Source: Phytoseiulus persimilis
Taxonomy: Eukaryota; Arthropoda; Arachnida; Mesostigmata; Phytoseiidae
Direction of reading: 5' to 3'
Length of the DNA stretch: 64,000 nucleotides
Assembly (NCBI GenBank): GCA_037576195.1
Contig: CM075103.1
Location: 3,968,001-4,032,000 of the forward strand
Shown: piece after piece, positions 12,800 to 24,619 of the stretch
Numbering within the stretch: position 1 is the stretch's first letter
How the letters are laid out: each line of letters starts with the position of its first letter
Position numbers and translations under genes: made by a program
The notes under the pieces: generated by a model
The model's input: only the letters and a program-made list of their open reading frames with translations
The model's database searches: none
Told to the model about the DNA's origin: nothing

Positions 12800-15735
12800 T
12801 GCATAGGGTAGAGAAACCTTTCTTCGGAAACTGGCGTGGGCCTACTCCGCTGGTGGCTTGGCCTGCTTGTCTCTTCTTCGTCTGTCTTTCTCCGTGGCCG
12901 GTTACTAGGGCACATGCACTGAGGGAAGTGGCAATATCCTTTGACGGATGGCCGCTGTAGATTGCAGGGACCCAACAACCACAATGATATCACCCTGGCC
13001 AAGGCCGATGATGCTCCCGGTTCTCGAAGGTATGAGCAAAACTCAGCCTGGCTTCGTAGCTACCGTTGTACATATTTCATTCACTCATACACGGTACGCT
13101 ACTTCTATGCAGGGACGCACTTGAATATGGAGGGAGAAACTCTCCAATTCATGAATCGAGGGCGCCTGTCGCGTCAGCCGGCACCGCCCCAGAGCTTCCG
13201 TCCTCGCGGCCATCCGCCCCCTCCCGTCCAACTGAATACGCATCATGGCTACGGGAGCCGCGTCAGGCGGCAGCGTTGCTTCCGAATTCATTTGCTTCCC
13301 CGCCTTTTGATCCCATTTTTACATCATTTGCTGGAAAATCACCCAGAGTCAACGCTGAATTTGACGAGCACTGTCATATCCATCATATGAGATCCCTGCG
13401 CTCTCTATTCCCGACACCTGGTCTCCAGCGGATCGGATGTCCGGAACTCACGATCGAAACTCAAACTGGAAACCTCCAGGTCGAGGGATTTTCACCGAAG
13501 GTTGAGTTGTTGTGGAAACATCCCTCTCTTCGGGAGCCTGGGCGTTCGGAGACCGGGGCAACGCAGGCGAACAGCCACATGAGGCTCTGATTTACCGCAT
13601 AAATTCTTCATGGTTAACTTCAAATGCTTCGACTCTTCTTTCCGAGTGTGGGGCACCCAAAGGGAATGAATTATCTCGAATTCGTGCTTTTCGTCCACCC
13701 TGGGTACACATCGCGTACACTCCATCATAAAACGCGGTTCGCAAATGAGTGATGAATCTTTGTTAGCCTCGGCTTCACGGAGTCGGGGCTGACGGTGGGC
13801 GGGCGGGCAACCCATCCAACCTACCGAGCTCGCATGCTGCGGGGTAGGCGGCTTCCCGCGGGCCGGTCCGCCATCCTCTTCCGATTCTAATAAATCACGG
13901 CAACAGCCACAGTCGCCTATTAGACTCCGGAGTCGAAGTCGAACTCGCACTGTGAGCTATGATTCTGCGAATACAGCGAGGGAGAGGGGGATTCAGCCAG
14001 CTCACTGTCCAACTGACGAATTAGAGGGTTCCAGCGTTCAATGGATAGAATCCAAGAAAGCGATCAAATGGGGAAATATTCGATAAGCTCAATTATCGAA
14101 TTTGCTTGGAAGGGTGCTACCGGGCGCGTTTAATAGAATTTGGATCGAATATGATTAATTATTAAGCCCTCGCCCTCGGGTTTAGAGCCGGATACGAATC
14201 AGGAGGAATCCTTGAAGGGTTCAGGATAACCGAGTCGAGGTTTAAATCGCAAGGATCAGAATTGAATCCAGGATATGACTTGATAACCTATCGCTGGCGG
14301 TGCTGCGCCCGGCTCCTGCTCCAACAGCGCTCGTTCCGACAACTGAAGACTGACTCTTCTCGCTTCATTTGCGACAGAAGTCGGCTGTAACGGGCTCTGA
14401 TGTCGGATGCATTTTTTTCCGGGAATTTTCTCTTTCTATATTACTTTTTCAGAGCTCCTTGTGAGAAAGCACCGGTCGAGAGCACACCGAGCTTGCGACC
14501 TCTGTTTTCTCCCCGTCCACCGTTGGAATGCGTTCATCAAAGCGTTCCACAGCCTTCCGTCCCGAGCGAAGGGGATGGAACATGAGTCGATGCTAGACTC
14601 GCGAACTTGTCACCTACATACACTTGCGGAAAAGGCGTTCCCCTGATGCCCGTGCTCCCATCCATGACCGAGTCTCGAATCACGCAGGTAATCTTTGATA
14701 AGAACAAACAAACCCTCGCAGAGAGTCCTGGCATCGGAAACTGCGGCGCTGCTTCCTTCCCAAGTTTGTGAGGTGGCGGACATCCCCCCAATTCCACGGC
14801 AACCAGCACTGGTAATGTCATGCAACTGGACAGAGTTCGCGCGAGAAAACAGAACATCCAATCGCGATGAGTGATGGAGTTGGTCGCAGTCAATACTGCT
14901 GCGCGCCGCAGATCTCATACGAAGATGCCTCTTCGATAAAGTTATCGATTCATAACGCAGATGCTTCTGGCGGATTGGGACGGCTCGACAGATCAGCTCG
15001 AGACAGACGATAAGCAAGTCCAAAGCTCGTGGCGAAATACGACTCCAACGATTCCTCCTCCCCGATCATAGGAACGTGCACGGAACTCGGCGGCACGGGA
15101 ATGCAACGAGGATTGTATAGATTCCATTCTCACCCAGCTACGCCTCCAACAAGGGAATCAGGAATGTTGAGTCAAAGAGTTCGTGAGGAGCAAACGGGGT
15201 TTGCGCCCCGTGCCATCACGAAAATCCTATCGGGCCCGGCCAAATTCAAGCGACAGGAGCCTATTTTGTGATTCTCGCATGAAACAGAAGAAGACCCTGC
15301 TATATGAGGCCAGCGTGTCATGATACCTTTAATTAAGTCAGTGTCGTCGTCAATTAACGGTTTAACTGAGTCGTAGCAGATTGATGAATCCTCTTATTGA
15401 CTGAATGCTCGAAAGCTCACCGCGAGTTATCCAGTGACCGGGCTCAATCTAGCGCTGTCCGTGCCCCGATCTCGCGCCGTGCTCATTTCAACTGACGTGA
15501 CCTTCCAATTGGTCTCGTTGGCTACTGTCGCAATTGACGGGAAAACTTACAGAACATTACGCACGGACAAAACGTACGGACGGACAGGCAAACGAACGGA
15601 CAGGGGATACTCATTACAATAATGCAACGTCTCTGTCAGAGCGTCGTTCGTGTTCTGGCACGGTTTCCTGCGGACGAACGACAGCCTCGTTCCTTATCTA
15701 AAACAATCCTGATCTTATCTCTTGTTTTCATAAGC
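12800..15735. other. No supported gene; includes a stop-dense span
   Basis: Between about 13950 and 14400 no frame reaches 60 codons on either strand. This part is more AT-rich and holds a small hairpin: attcgataa at 14078-14086 against ttatcgaat at 14093-14101, with a six-base loop. A pyrimidine-rich tract at 14406-14450 ends in a plausible splice acceptor, but no exon could be attached to it. Confidence 0.4.
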
Positions 15736-15738
15736 GGC

Positions 15739-16005
15739 TTATTCCGTCCGGCGAACAGCCCGAATTCCTCCAGACCCCGATGGAATTTCGGGAGCCGGAT
15801 CAACATCGAGCTCGTTTATACGAAGTCTTGATTTCGCGCTCCGGCTCATCAGCATAGGACGGTTCTGATCGAAATTAGAAGTCGGCGCGGAAGAAAACAC
15901 GAACATCTCAACGAAATCGATTGCGAGATCGAGATACTCTATTGTTTTCAGTGTGAAAGAAAACATCCACTCGTAACTATGATTCTCATCTTCCTCTAAG
16001 CCAAA
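15739..16005 (-). CDS. Candidate terminal exon, unrecognised
   Basis: A minus-strand frame of roughly 85 codons ends in TAA. It can be entered at an AG after gaattttggctt near 16000. It contains an acidic start, an amphipathic FTLKTIEYLDLAIDFVEMF segment and a polar tail rich in P, S and G. It lies downstream, on the same strand, of the candidate exon at 16285-16515. Because that exon has its own stop and poly(A) signal, this would belong to a separate gene. I do not recognise the sequence. A chance frame of this length is quite possible. Confidence 0.18.
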   Translation of the reverse strand, partial: FGLEEDENHSYEWMFSFTLKTIEYLDLAIDFVEMFVFSSAPTSNFDQNRPMLMSRSAKSRLRINELDVDPAPEIPSGSGGIRAVRRTE

Positions 16006-16261
16006 ATTCACGAGGGAACGTGTTCATGTGAATATGTAGGATCAAATAGAATTTCCGATATGTTGAAGGTCCCCGTAAAATAGGGACGGTCTGCCCAGTA
16101 GCGAATGCCCGTAAGAATGGTCAGAGTGCTCGGTTGATCGAGGAGAGTGTGGACAACGTGCGTGGGGTGATCTATCGGGAGTCATGGAATTTAGTTGAGT
16201 GTCGAACAATCACAGAGAAACGCGTGTTCTGAAGGCCTCTTTAACAGAACCGCCTTTTTCC

Positions 16262-16267
16262 ATTTAT
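16262..16267 (-). promoter_or_regulatory. Possible poly(A) signal AATAAA
   Basis: AATAAA on the minus strand, about 20 bases downstream of the TGA of the candidate last exon. The hexamer also occurs by chance, so its value depends on that exon being real. Confidence 0.3.
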
Positions 16268-16284
16268 TGAAGCCACGAGAATGC

Positions 16285-16515
16285 TCAGTACAAGACGGCT
16301 GGGACATCCACAGAGGAGGCAATGAAATGTTCCTCAGCTAGAGAGTGCGCATAAGCATCCACATCTATATTGGACTTTTCTCGACAGCGCGGTTTTGCCC
16401 AGGCTCGTAATGCTCTGCCTCCGATACGTATATACCACGCTTCTAACGCTAATAAAGCAACTGGTCGGTATAATTCATTGTAGTTGATGGTGCCATACAC
16501 ATATCTTAGAAAGAA
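16285..16515 (-). CDS. Candidate last exon with stop and poly(A) signal
   Basis: A frame of about 76 codons on the minus strand is entered at a good acceptor (acattctttctaag) and ends in TGA at 16285-16287. It reads YGTINYNELYRPVALLALEAW, then a basic stretch, then DVDAYAHSLAEEHF. A canonical AATAAA lies only about 20 bases past the stop, as expected of a compact 3' end. The upstream exon is uncertain: a frame at about 16672-16770 (TITNETVVTFYKESGCKTAQ) has a possible GTACGA donor, but its phase does not match. No family was recognised. Confidence 0.3.
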   Translation of the reverse strand, partial: FFLRYVYGTINYNELYRPVALLALEAWYIRIGGRALRAWAKPRCREKSNIDVDAYAHSLAEEHFIASSVDVPAVLY

Positions 16516-17162
16516 TGTGTTTACGATTCGATATCGACAGCCAATAATAGTTCGGTTCCATTACGCTCGATGCATTACTGGAGTTATAGCTCGCGCCGTA
16601 GAGAGCACTCAACAGATTCCAGCCGCCCGGTCGGGCCTCGAATTCAGAGGAACTCCACTATGTTCGTACCTATCCATAACTGATCATCTTGAGCAGTTTT
16701 GCATCCGGATTCTTTGTAGAATGTCACCACAGTTTCATTTGTAATCGTCGCATGACAGAGGCTAGCCCTCCATCTCTCCTATCCTCCTTTGAGAGATCAA
16801 GAGGATTGATATCCACGTCGTTCGTGAGATGGCTGATTCCAACGGCGGCGGTCATTCGACGGATCTTCCGAGCTTTGATGACGTTCCGAAATTACGCGGT
16901 CGCTCTCAGTCTGTATCGTGCCGAACATCCATCACACGATGAACTTGTAGAAGACGTCAAACTCCCCACTCAGGGAAGACACACGACCGGAAGGAACTGA
17001 GGGGAGGCTTAACTCCTCGACCCGAGATGACATCAAGTAGCGCGACGCAAGAAAGGCGGACGCGACAGGAGCAGCAGCAGTAATCATATCCGGACTTGGG
17101 TCTTGCAACAGAGCTATTCCTCGAAGCGGTCGCCCCTCCTTATTATTTAAAACCTTCCTCGC

Positions 17163-17372
17163 TCAACTCTGCGACGGATTATAATTGCGTTCGACCCATA
17201 AGGAGAAGTCGGTAAGAATATCTACCTCAGTCCCCGTCTCGGATCCTGCTGTCGACAATGAAACCTGAGGAGGCATAGAGGGTTCTCTTCTAGGGGCGAG
17301 ATCGGGTAATTCGGGTTCTTGGGAATGAACTTCGTTGATTGGTAAGTCGAGCACAGCGGTCAATATGGCTTA
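17163..17372 (-). CDS. Candidate exon, acidic and proline-rich
   Basis: A minus-strand frame of about 68 codons runs from an AG acceptor (tttgtaag) to a TGA. The peptide is rich in E, D, P and S (for example EVHSQEPELPDLAP) and ends in FSLWVERNYNPSQS. It lies upstream, on the same strand, of the candidate exons at 16.3 and 15.7 kb. An internal CAG-GTTTCA could serve as a donor. I do not recognise it; its composition and position are the only support. Confidence 0.15.
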
Positions 17373-17399
17373 CAAAGGCAGCGTTCCGTCGAGAAGGTC

Positions 17400-20300
17400 A
17401 CTGTGACGTTTGGGAGGTCAAGAGGTTTAAAGGATGACGCAACGGCTCCCGGAGAGTCGAGTTTATCGAGGAGTCGGACGGGGCTGGATTGGAAGGCTTC
17501 GACACAGAAACAATTATTGATGCAGAGAGCAGAGGGGAAATGGAGAAGCGAATCGTAATGAGACATCGGTTGCTTCGTCTCGCAGGGCGGGAAAAAGAGA
17601 GACGCCCCAACTTTCCACTCGAAGGTCTCAAGGGTTGCTCGAAGCAACGAACAAAGATGTTTTCAGGGCCTTTGTTGTTGCCGCTGCCGAGTGTTCCGCG
17701 CCTTCGTCCTCGCCTCAAAGTCTTCGTCGCCGTCGTGGTCCTCCTCTATCGTGAATGTAGCTTGATTTCCAAACGAATCCCAGCGAAGCCCTCTACAGCT
17801 GCTGTCAAACATTTTAATTATTCAATGCGTCTTGATTACATTCCGAACGGGGAGTCGTCTGCTGCAAGCGCCCAGCAGCAGTAGGAGTTGATTCGGAGAG
17901 AGACAGCGCGCGTTTCCTTATTCCTCTGCAGTTCCTGCGTCGCTTCCCATCCGCATCCCAGTTTCTTTCTGTGCTGGTGACGGAGCCGCTGGCGCTCTTG
18001 GCGAGGGAAGTCACGCTTCATGAAAGTCACGCTCACTAATGGTGGCCGTAACGCAGTTCCGCGAACGAAGTGTGAACTGTCACGAATGACCTTCGCCGAG
18101 CTTGACGCGGAATCGAAGTTAATGTAGCGGCTGATCTCCGCCCGATTGAATCCGAGCATTGTTTGTTTCCTGCGGGGAATGAGCGACATCGGGAAGACGC
18201 CGAGGTTGCGCTCTCAAGGTACATCGTCTGAGAAAAAAGTCAACTCGCACCGAAATCCAGCGATGCTCCCAGAAACACCTTCGGCGGAACGTCGGGGCGA
18301 GCTCCGGATCTCGCGACGACAATCAGAACGGATGCGGACTCAGGAAGCACAGTGAGAAACGATCGGTCGGCAAAGATATCCTTAATGAAGGCTGCTCTGA
18401 TCTCCGCGAGCGGCTCCGGACTGCCAGTACCGAGCCACCGCCGCATGCATATCTTTCGACCAGTCACAGACCATTAGATGGTTGAAAAATGATGGCTCTT
18501 CGCGTTACATACGTGAGAAACACCGCCGGCCTACGCCGGGACACGTCAGCTGATCACGTAACGGTTCACGCTGACCACGATTCATCACCGACGGTTGCAG
18601 TCGACACTGACCGGTGGCGAGCTCGTCCCGCCGTCTCTATCCCGACCCACACCACGACCTCCGATTTTCGGCAGCGGATTCTCATCGGAGCGTTATCGGA
18701 GCCGGACTCGTCCGTTACGATCCTGTCTCACATTCGTTTGCCGCACCATGTATTCTCCTGATTACCGGTAGCACCACGTGTAGGTGGTTATCACGGAACC
18801 GGGTTCGGGCTGGTGTTGGGTCCAGCGAAAAAATGTGAATTCTCGAAAATTTTCCGACGTTCGCGATGACCTATCGAGTCGTCCAAAGATAAATATCGCA
18901 GCAAACTCCTGAACGGATATTCCTCGAAGCTGTTCCCGAAGTCCCCGCTCCGGTCGATGCGAGCTGTGAGCGGTGACTCTGGCACAGTTTTAAAACATTC
19001 AGCCGATCGCGGTCTCCCGATTCAGAAACCAAGTCAGTTTTTAGGAGATCTGCGGAGTCTCTCCAGTCTCGGGTTTCGAAAACATTCAAGATACTCCATT
19101 CCTAGCTTTCCCGACCGTAGCGCGACCGATCGAGGGTCTCGACGACTTTGCGAGGCCCCGGATCTCATTGAAGCCGACCACCAATGACGCTCTCCGGAGC
19201 TTTTTGATCCAGATCCCGAGCAAATTCCGCTTATTCATCGCAGTCGCTCTCGGTGTATTTCCCAGACATTGCCGTGTGTTCCGTTCGCTTCAAGATTCGA
19301 CACAAACAGTCCAAGTCGATTCGGGGCTGTAGAGCCCATCATGGGAATCATTGTGCGTGCCCTCGTCGTTCCATGCAAAGCGAAACTCGCGGCCTGAAAT
19401 TCAGGATACGGCGCAGGCGAGAAGAGTTCGCTCGCGAGCCATCGTTTCGATTCGGCAGGGAAACTGTTCGTTCCGGATTCGACTGCGTTTTTTGTGCTCT
19501 AAAAGCTCGCGCTGTACCAAGCGTGTGAGTTCCACTCCCACTCGATGCGCTTCTAGCATCGTTACGTTCTTGACAACGAATCTACCTGGAGTCCCATCGG
19601 TTCCGGATGGTGAAGGATCTCAAGCAAACAGCAGTACGGAATGAGCGCCGTCAGCGGTGGCCCACTGGTTCGGCTAGTTGGACTTTCTTACCTTCGCTTG
19701 ACTCGCCACGCTGGCGTCCATCGTCGCGATGACAGAGTGCGGGCAGAGGGGACGCGAAGAGGAAGAGAATCTGGGAAATCAGGATAGCAGTGCACGGCGG
19801 GGATAACGCCGCCGAGAAAACGTGTTGATTAAATGAAGGATCTTCTGATGCGACTCGTTCATCACCGTCAGGATGGAACTTCGAGAAACAGATCGGGCCC
19901 TCCTTTCGTCCGTGCCCACGAGCGATCCCGATGTAGGCGAGTAGACGGCAGCGACGTGGCAGTTGCCCTGAGTTATTTGGCCCCTGTCGTCGAGGTCGGT
20001 GTCGCTGTCCCAATCGGATCGCTTGCTGTGAGCAACCTGAAGAATATTTGAATGAATCGAGGATTCATCACAAGCTGATTTTATGCCGCAGCCGCTACGG
20101 CTCCAGGCAACGGCTCTGCTCCCATTCGGTTATTGGTTTGGGAGGCTCGGGCTTTTAATGGTTTTGTTCGCCGACTGCGGTCGGAAATTGTTGGCCGACG
20201 TTCTGCTTCTGCGGCAGGGAGGGTTTCCTGGACGCCAAATTGAATGTTTTTCCTCACTCTGCTACGATCGGCAACTTCGCGCGCGCCAAGTGAGGACTTT

Positions 20301-20590
20301 TACTACGCGAGCGGATCTAACAAAGTACTCTGTGAAACCACCAAAAACTCTGGAGAACCAGATCGGCTCGCATGTTTAACGAGCTCTACAGATGTGATGT
20401 CATTGGAGCTCGTAATGAAGTTGACGAACTCTAAATAATGGTCATGTCGAGCTAATTTATCAGGCTTTCTCAGTCAACCATATCACCGGTCGATTGACTG
20501 TCAACTGATTGGCAGATGGGTTGGTTGTTTGCTAGATTGTAAGATCGTGCTCTCAGCTGACCGTCATCTGATAGATCCATTCCCCTAAAC
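17400..20590. other. No supported gene
   Basis: Several frames of 70-130 codons occur on both strands, none with a recognisable domain. A minus frame at 17836-18189 has an RPPLVSVTF stretch faintly like LINE ORF1 proteins, but this was not accepted. No repeats or RNA genes were seen. Confidence 0.4.
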
Positions 20591-20759
20591 GAGATCGGCT
20601 TCAAACTAGAGATGTGCGGAACAGGCATCGGGTCGAGATCCGAATCCGACAGAACTGAGAATGAAGCGGGTGAAAGTAGAATGAGATTGGATGAGGGTCG
20701 AGAGGAAAAGTCTGGGCATCGAAAATCAAAAAGTAACAGGATCAGGAGCTATGCGAGGG

Positions 20760-20852
20760 AAGAGCTAGTGCAGAGCAAAGAGGTTGTGTGCGAGAGAGAG
20801 AGAGAGAGGAATAAGACGGTAAGAGAGAGGAATAAGGGGAATAGAGAGAAAT
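20760..20852 (+). repeat. Purine-rich GA low-complexity tract
   Basis: The plus strand is nearly all purine, with an (AG)n run at about 20792-20808 and the phrase gagagaggaataag repeated at about 20799 and 20822. Flanking DNA from 20600 is also G/A-biased. This is a typical microsatellite-derived patch and no gene is proposed. Confidence 0.7.
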
Positions 20853-21474
20853 AGGGCCAACATGGAACACAGCATATCACCGCAGCCGCCAACACGTACT
20901 AGACACTAATTAAACAGAGGATGTTAGAACGAGCTGGACAGGACTGACAGCCTCTCGGGAAAGAAAAAGAAACGAACGAGCTCTGGCGGCAGCGGCAAGA
21001 GTAGGAGAGGAATCTAAAGGAAACCTTTCCGTGTGTCCCCCGGAGATAGAGCCCAGCGACCTCCGTTCAGTCGTGCGATTTTCCACTCGAACCCAACTTA
21101 CCCTCCGCTGACCGGACAGCTGCAATTGGATCGCAGTTCTCCGTAATGGACAAAAGCGACGCTCATGGCTCGCCCACGTTTGCAACAATCGATATCGTAT
21201 CGATTGCACGTCGCTCAGTCACCAGCAGGGGCAACAAAGTGGAGCGTGCTCAACTCGAATGGGCAAGGGCTCAGGTGAGAGTGTTGGTCAATACGGTGTG
21301 CTTCCCCGATGACAGAAATTCGCCGTCAACCGGAGGAAGAATGAATTCAACTCCCATTATTTGTCGACGTCTTCCGGGCATCATCCTCTCTGGTAGCCGG
21401 TTCCGGATGTCCTTCGGCCTGGCTGAGGTTCCTCCGTTTTTCCTGCCCTCCCCGAGGTACAACATAGCAACGGA

Positions 21475-21572
21475 AGGTGGCAGCAGGGACAGGAGGAGAA
21501 GGGAGGGAAACAGAGCAGAAGGACAAGGAAGACGAAGAAGACACACTCGAAGACACAAAAAAAAAGAATGAG
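21475..21572 (+). repeat. Polypurine tract
   Basis: A stretch of almost uninterrupted G and A on the plus strand ends in a run of nine A at about 21559. The long minus-strand frame across it (rich in L, F, C and V) is explained by this skew and should not be read as a membrane protein. Confidence 0.6.
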
Positions 21573-21599
21573 GAGCTGAGTGGCCTGCTGACTGGCGAG

Positions 21600-24580
21600 A
21601 ATCAACACGGAGCGCCAAGCGAACGAGAGGGAAGATAGAACGTTCGGCACGAGACAGAGACACACTACCCCTTCCACCACTTTCACCGTCCCTAACATTA
21701 CCATCGCCACTACCCGCAGTGGCGGGACCGGGGAGCTTCGAGACAATTTGAATTGCAAAGACATTCAAGTTCTCCGCGGATTCCTGCGTCGAAGATCTTT
21801 ACGGACGTGTCAGCGATACACTCTGCGTTTCCAGCCCTTGTGCCTGGTATCTTCGTTTTTCCTCCTTGTTTTTTGCCTCCAACTCGTTCGACGCATCCCG
21901 TTCCCGCACGGGATTCCACCGCGAAATTCGGATCTGAACCAGTTGTCGAACATGCGGTTCGTGGCTTCTCTGACCTTGTCAACAGGAGTGTGAAGAATCG
22001 CGGTTGACTCATTCCCAGCAACCCGCCCTACGTTCTTCGGGAATCGTTCCAGCCCTGTTTGCTCAATTATTGGAGGCACGAGCCGGAACCGGGTTTTCTC
22101 GGATTTTCTAGGACCGACACCCGGTGCAGAAGGCCCGTGCGATAGTACGTGGGCGAACAGGCGAAGCGGGATCTCCGCGGGAGTGTTTTCCCGTTTCCAC
22201 AGTATCGCGTTCGGAATTGTGCTCTTTCGAGCTCCGTCATCGCTGTATTGGACTCTTGGGTTCGCCCGCCCCGGCCGTCTATCCGCCCAAGGAGCCGGTC
22301 TTCCTCGCATGCACCAGACTGTTTTTCATTGTGATTGAAATTGAATAAATTCGACTCCTCCCGACTGCTCGTTTTTCTCAGTACGCTCTTGCCATGAATA
22401 CCGCGAAAATTTTCCCCCCTTGTTCCTTGAAAAATGACGCCGCTCTCACACTCATCCTACTCGCTGTTCTCTTTCATTAATTCCTATTATGTATCTAACT
22501 CCGCGAGCTAAGTTGCGACTCCTCGTCGGCTCGAGCGGGAATTTTCTTCCGCATCGATCGTGAGAATTCCCACGATGCTCTGCCAACCCGTCCCGCTCAA
22601 TGACGTAACGGTCGGCCAGTGTAGTTGCCCAATTCAGAAGTCAATCCGATTACTCTCTTCCTCGACTGGGAGTTCTCGTGCGATCCAGTTCGTTCCCTTC
22701 GACGACTCGAGCCGTGAATGTGAGTAGCTGTGAACGATCGAAGCCCCAAGTTGCTCGCCTGCTCTTGAGAGAGATAATCCTTCACCAAGATGAACGGGAG
22801 CCTCCGTCCACACAACGGGACGCTCGGTGATCTGAATTATCGAGTTGTCACAGCCACGGCAAGCGAACTCACGATGATGTTCCTATTCCGCCGCTTTTGT
22901 TCTCATCAACGAGCGGTAGCATCGCGTACTTCCCCGGTGTTGTTTACTCTATCGAACGGTGTTCGTGATTATCTCTTGTGTTGTGAGTGCCGAACGTAGG
23001 CGGGCCTCAGATACGACCACGACTGTTCCGTTCATACAGATCAACACAACTATCATATTTGCCGTTGCCAACATCCATACAAGCTATTTGTTGATGGTCG
23101 ACCATTGTCGTCGCCTTCGGTGTTCGCGGGGCCTCACGAGTGTTTTCTCGCGGCGCAATTAGAGATGGACAATTGTGACAGCAGCCGGGGAACAGTGATC
23201 GCCCGGTCAATTCATCGGCCCTGCCGACTCCGGTTATACGCTCATGTCAGCGATCTTAACTCCTCGGGTAATCCCTGATTCCATGCAGAGCATTCACATG
23301 TCGATTCAAGCCACTTTGATACAGACCGGAACAACGACGGAACCACCGATCCACGATCGTATGTCGCTACGGAAACGTTCCTCACCCTCATCGGGCTCCG
23401 ATTGCCCGAGTTGGACACGCCCATCCCGAAGGAAAGCATTACGGGGGGAGTCCAGCAGCATTTGCGAACTTCGGAGTCAAACTAGCGTTGCGAGCGCGTT
23501 CACATGAAGTCTCCACTTCTTCTTTGCACAGTTCCCAAGATGAGGGTGATTGGATGAAGCTGTGCCGCTGCAATAACGCTCGGTACAGCTAGCTGCTTGA
23601 TTGCAACGAGGGACCCTCCCTCACTCAATTATTGCGGGGGCAGAGGCTCGCTGTTGTGATTTATTTTTTTGGGTAGTTCTATCACCATGAGCTGGGGGCC
23701 TCAGTTCACGTCCAAAACTCACGGCCGGCTTCACACCACTTCCCCCGGAGCATGCATCCAACAAATCCGCAGCGCACGGAACAGTTCATCGATCGGTCAA
23801 TCTTAATCTGACACTCAATCCCTCATTACGGTACCGTAATCAGACTACGGCGCTAGAGGAGTCTCGCCCTCTTGAGCGATTCTCTCCGAACTTTTGGGAT
23901 TGTTTCGCCCCCCCCCCCACATGCGAGGACCCATCGCCGCCAAGATATCGGTGGAACGTATCACCGGAGCTACCGGAATCGAGGTTTCGAAGCTCTAGTG
24001 TAATTCCATTGAGTTGTTGTCATGGTATTACGGAGCCGTAAACTGTGATATGAGATACGACTTCTTGTCGTAATGAGTCGCGGCGTTTCGATCGACTGTA
24101 ACTCCATTCGGAAAGGGTTCTACGATCTTCACGTTCATCGAGACTGAGAGCAGTGCCTCGCTGAGTTGAATATGTCCTGGAATGAAGGACTCTGTTCAGA
24201 ACCACGAGAGCACGGGAACTTTTCCGGTGAAGCGCCCAAAGACCAAACTGCACGCGTCCATCTTCAGCAAAGTCGCGGAGACCACCAATCCTCCTCTGAC
24301 CACTCGGACGACCTGGAATGATTTCTACACAGATATGGGGCGAAAAACAGGAACACATCGTGTCATCCTGTTGTTGAAGGCCTTGGAATCGCTTGTGACG
24401 AGCTTGAAATAACAGCTGCCCGAAGCATCTGTACGCCCACACGGTATGCAGATATGATGTGCGCGACGGACGCCGCAACGACGAGTGACTACAGTGCGGT
24501 CCGACATCAAAGCGTCCTCAACGACTTTCTTGTGGAAATAAGGAAGAAGCGGGCCGGCCTGCTTCTGCCTTCTTAGCAGC
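21600..24580. other. No supported gene
   Basis: Overlapping short frames only. From 23507 to 24020 no frame of 60 codons exists on either strand. Contains a run of eleven C at 23908-23918. Confidence 0.45.
23908..23918 (+). repeat. Poly-C run, 11 bases
   Basis: Eleven C in a row, read directly. Homopolymers this long are prone to slippage and assembly error. Confidence 0.9.
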
Positions 24581-24583
24581 CTC

Positions 24584-24615
24584 TGCCTATGCGCATGCAT
24601 GCATGCGCATAGGCA
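24584..24615. repeat. Perfect 32-bp palindrome
   Basis: The half TGCCTATGCGCATGCA is followed at once by its exact reverse complement, with no spacer. It contains nested GCATGC and alternating purine-pyrimidine steps, so it could extrude a cruciform or take a left-handed form. No transposon end or coding frame explains it. A 32-bp perfect palindrome is not expected by chance in 64 kb. Confidence 0.9.
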
Positions 24616-24619
24616 TGCT

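Noticed and set aside
12238-13002. Longest frame in the window, 254 codons on the minus strand
   Set aside because: Composition is Arg/Ser/Pro-rich with no hydrophobic core or domain, and it overlaps plus-strand LINE-like pieces. One frame near this length is close to chance expectation.
17836-18189. Minus frame with RPPLVSVTF, faintly like LINE ORF1 proteins
   Set aside because: Only a few residues match, no partner reading frame was seen, and the frame is Arg/Ser-rich as expected from composition.
21381-21764. Leu/Phe/Cys/Val-rich minus frame that looks like a multi-pass membrane protein
   Set aside because: It is the complement of a polypurine tract, which forces such residues by composition.
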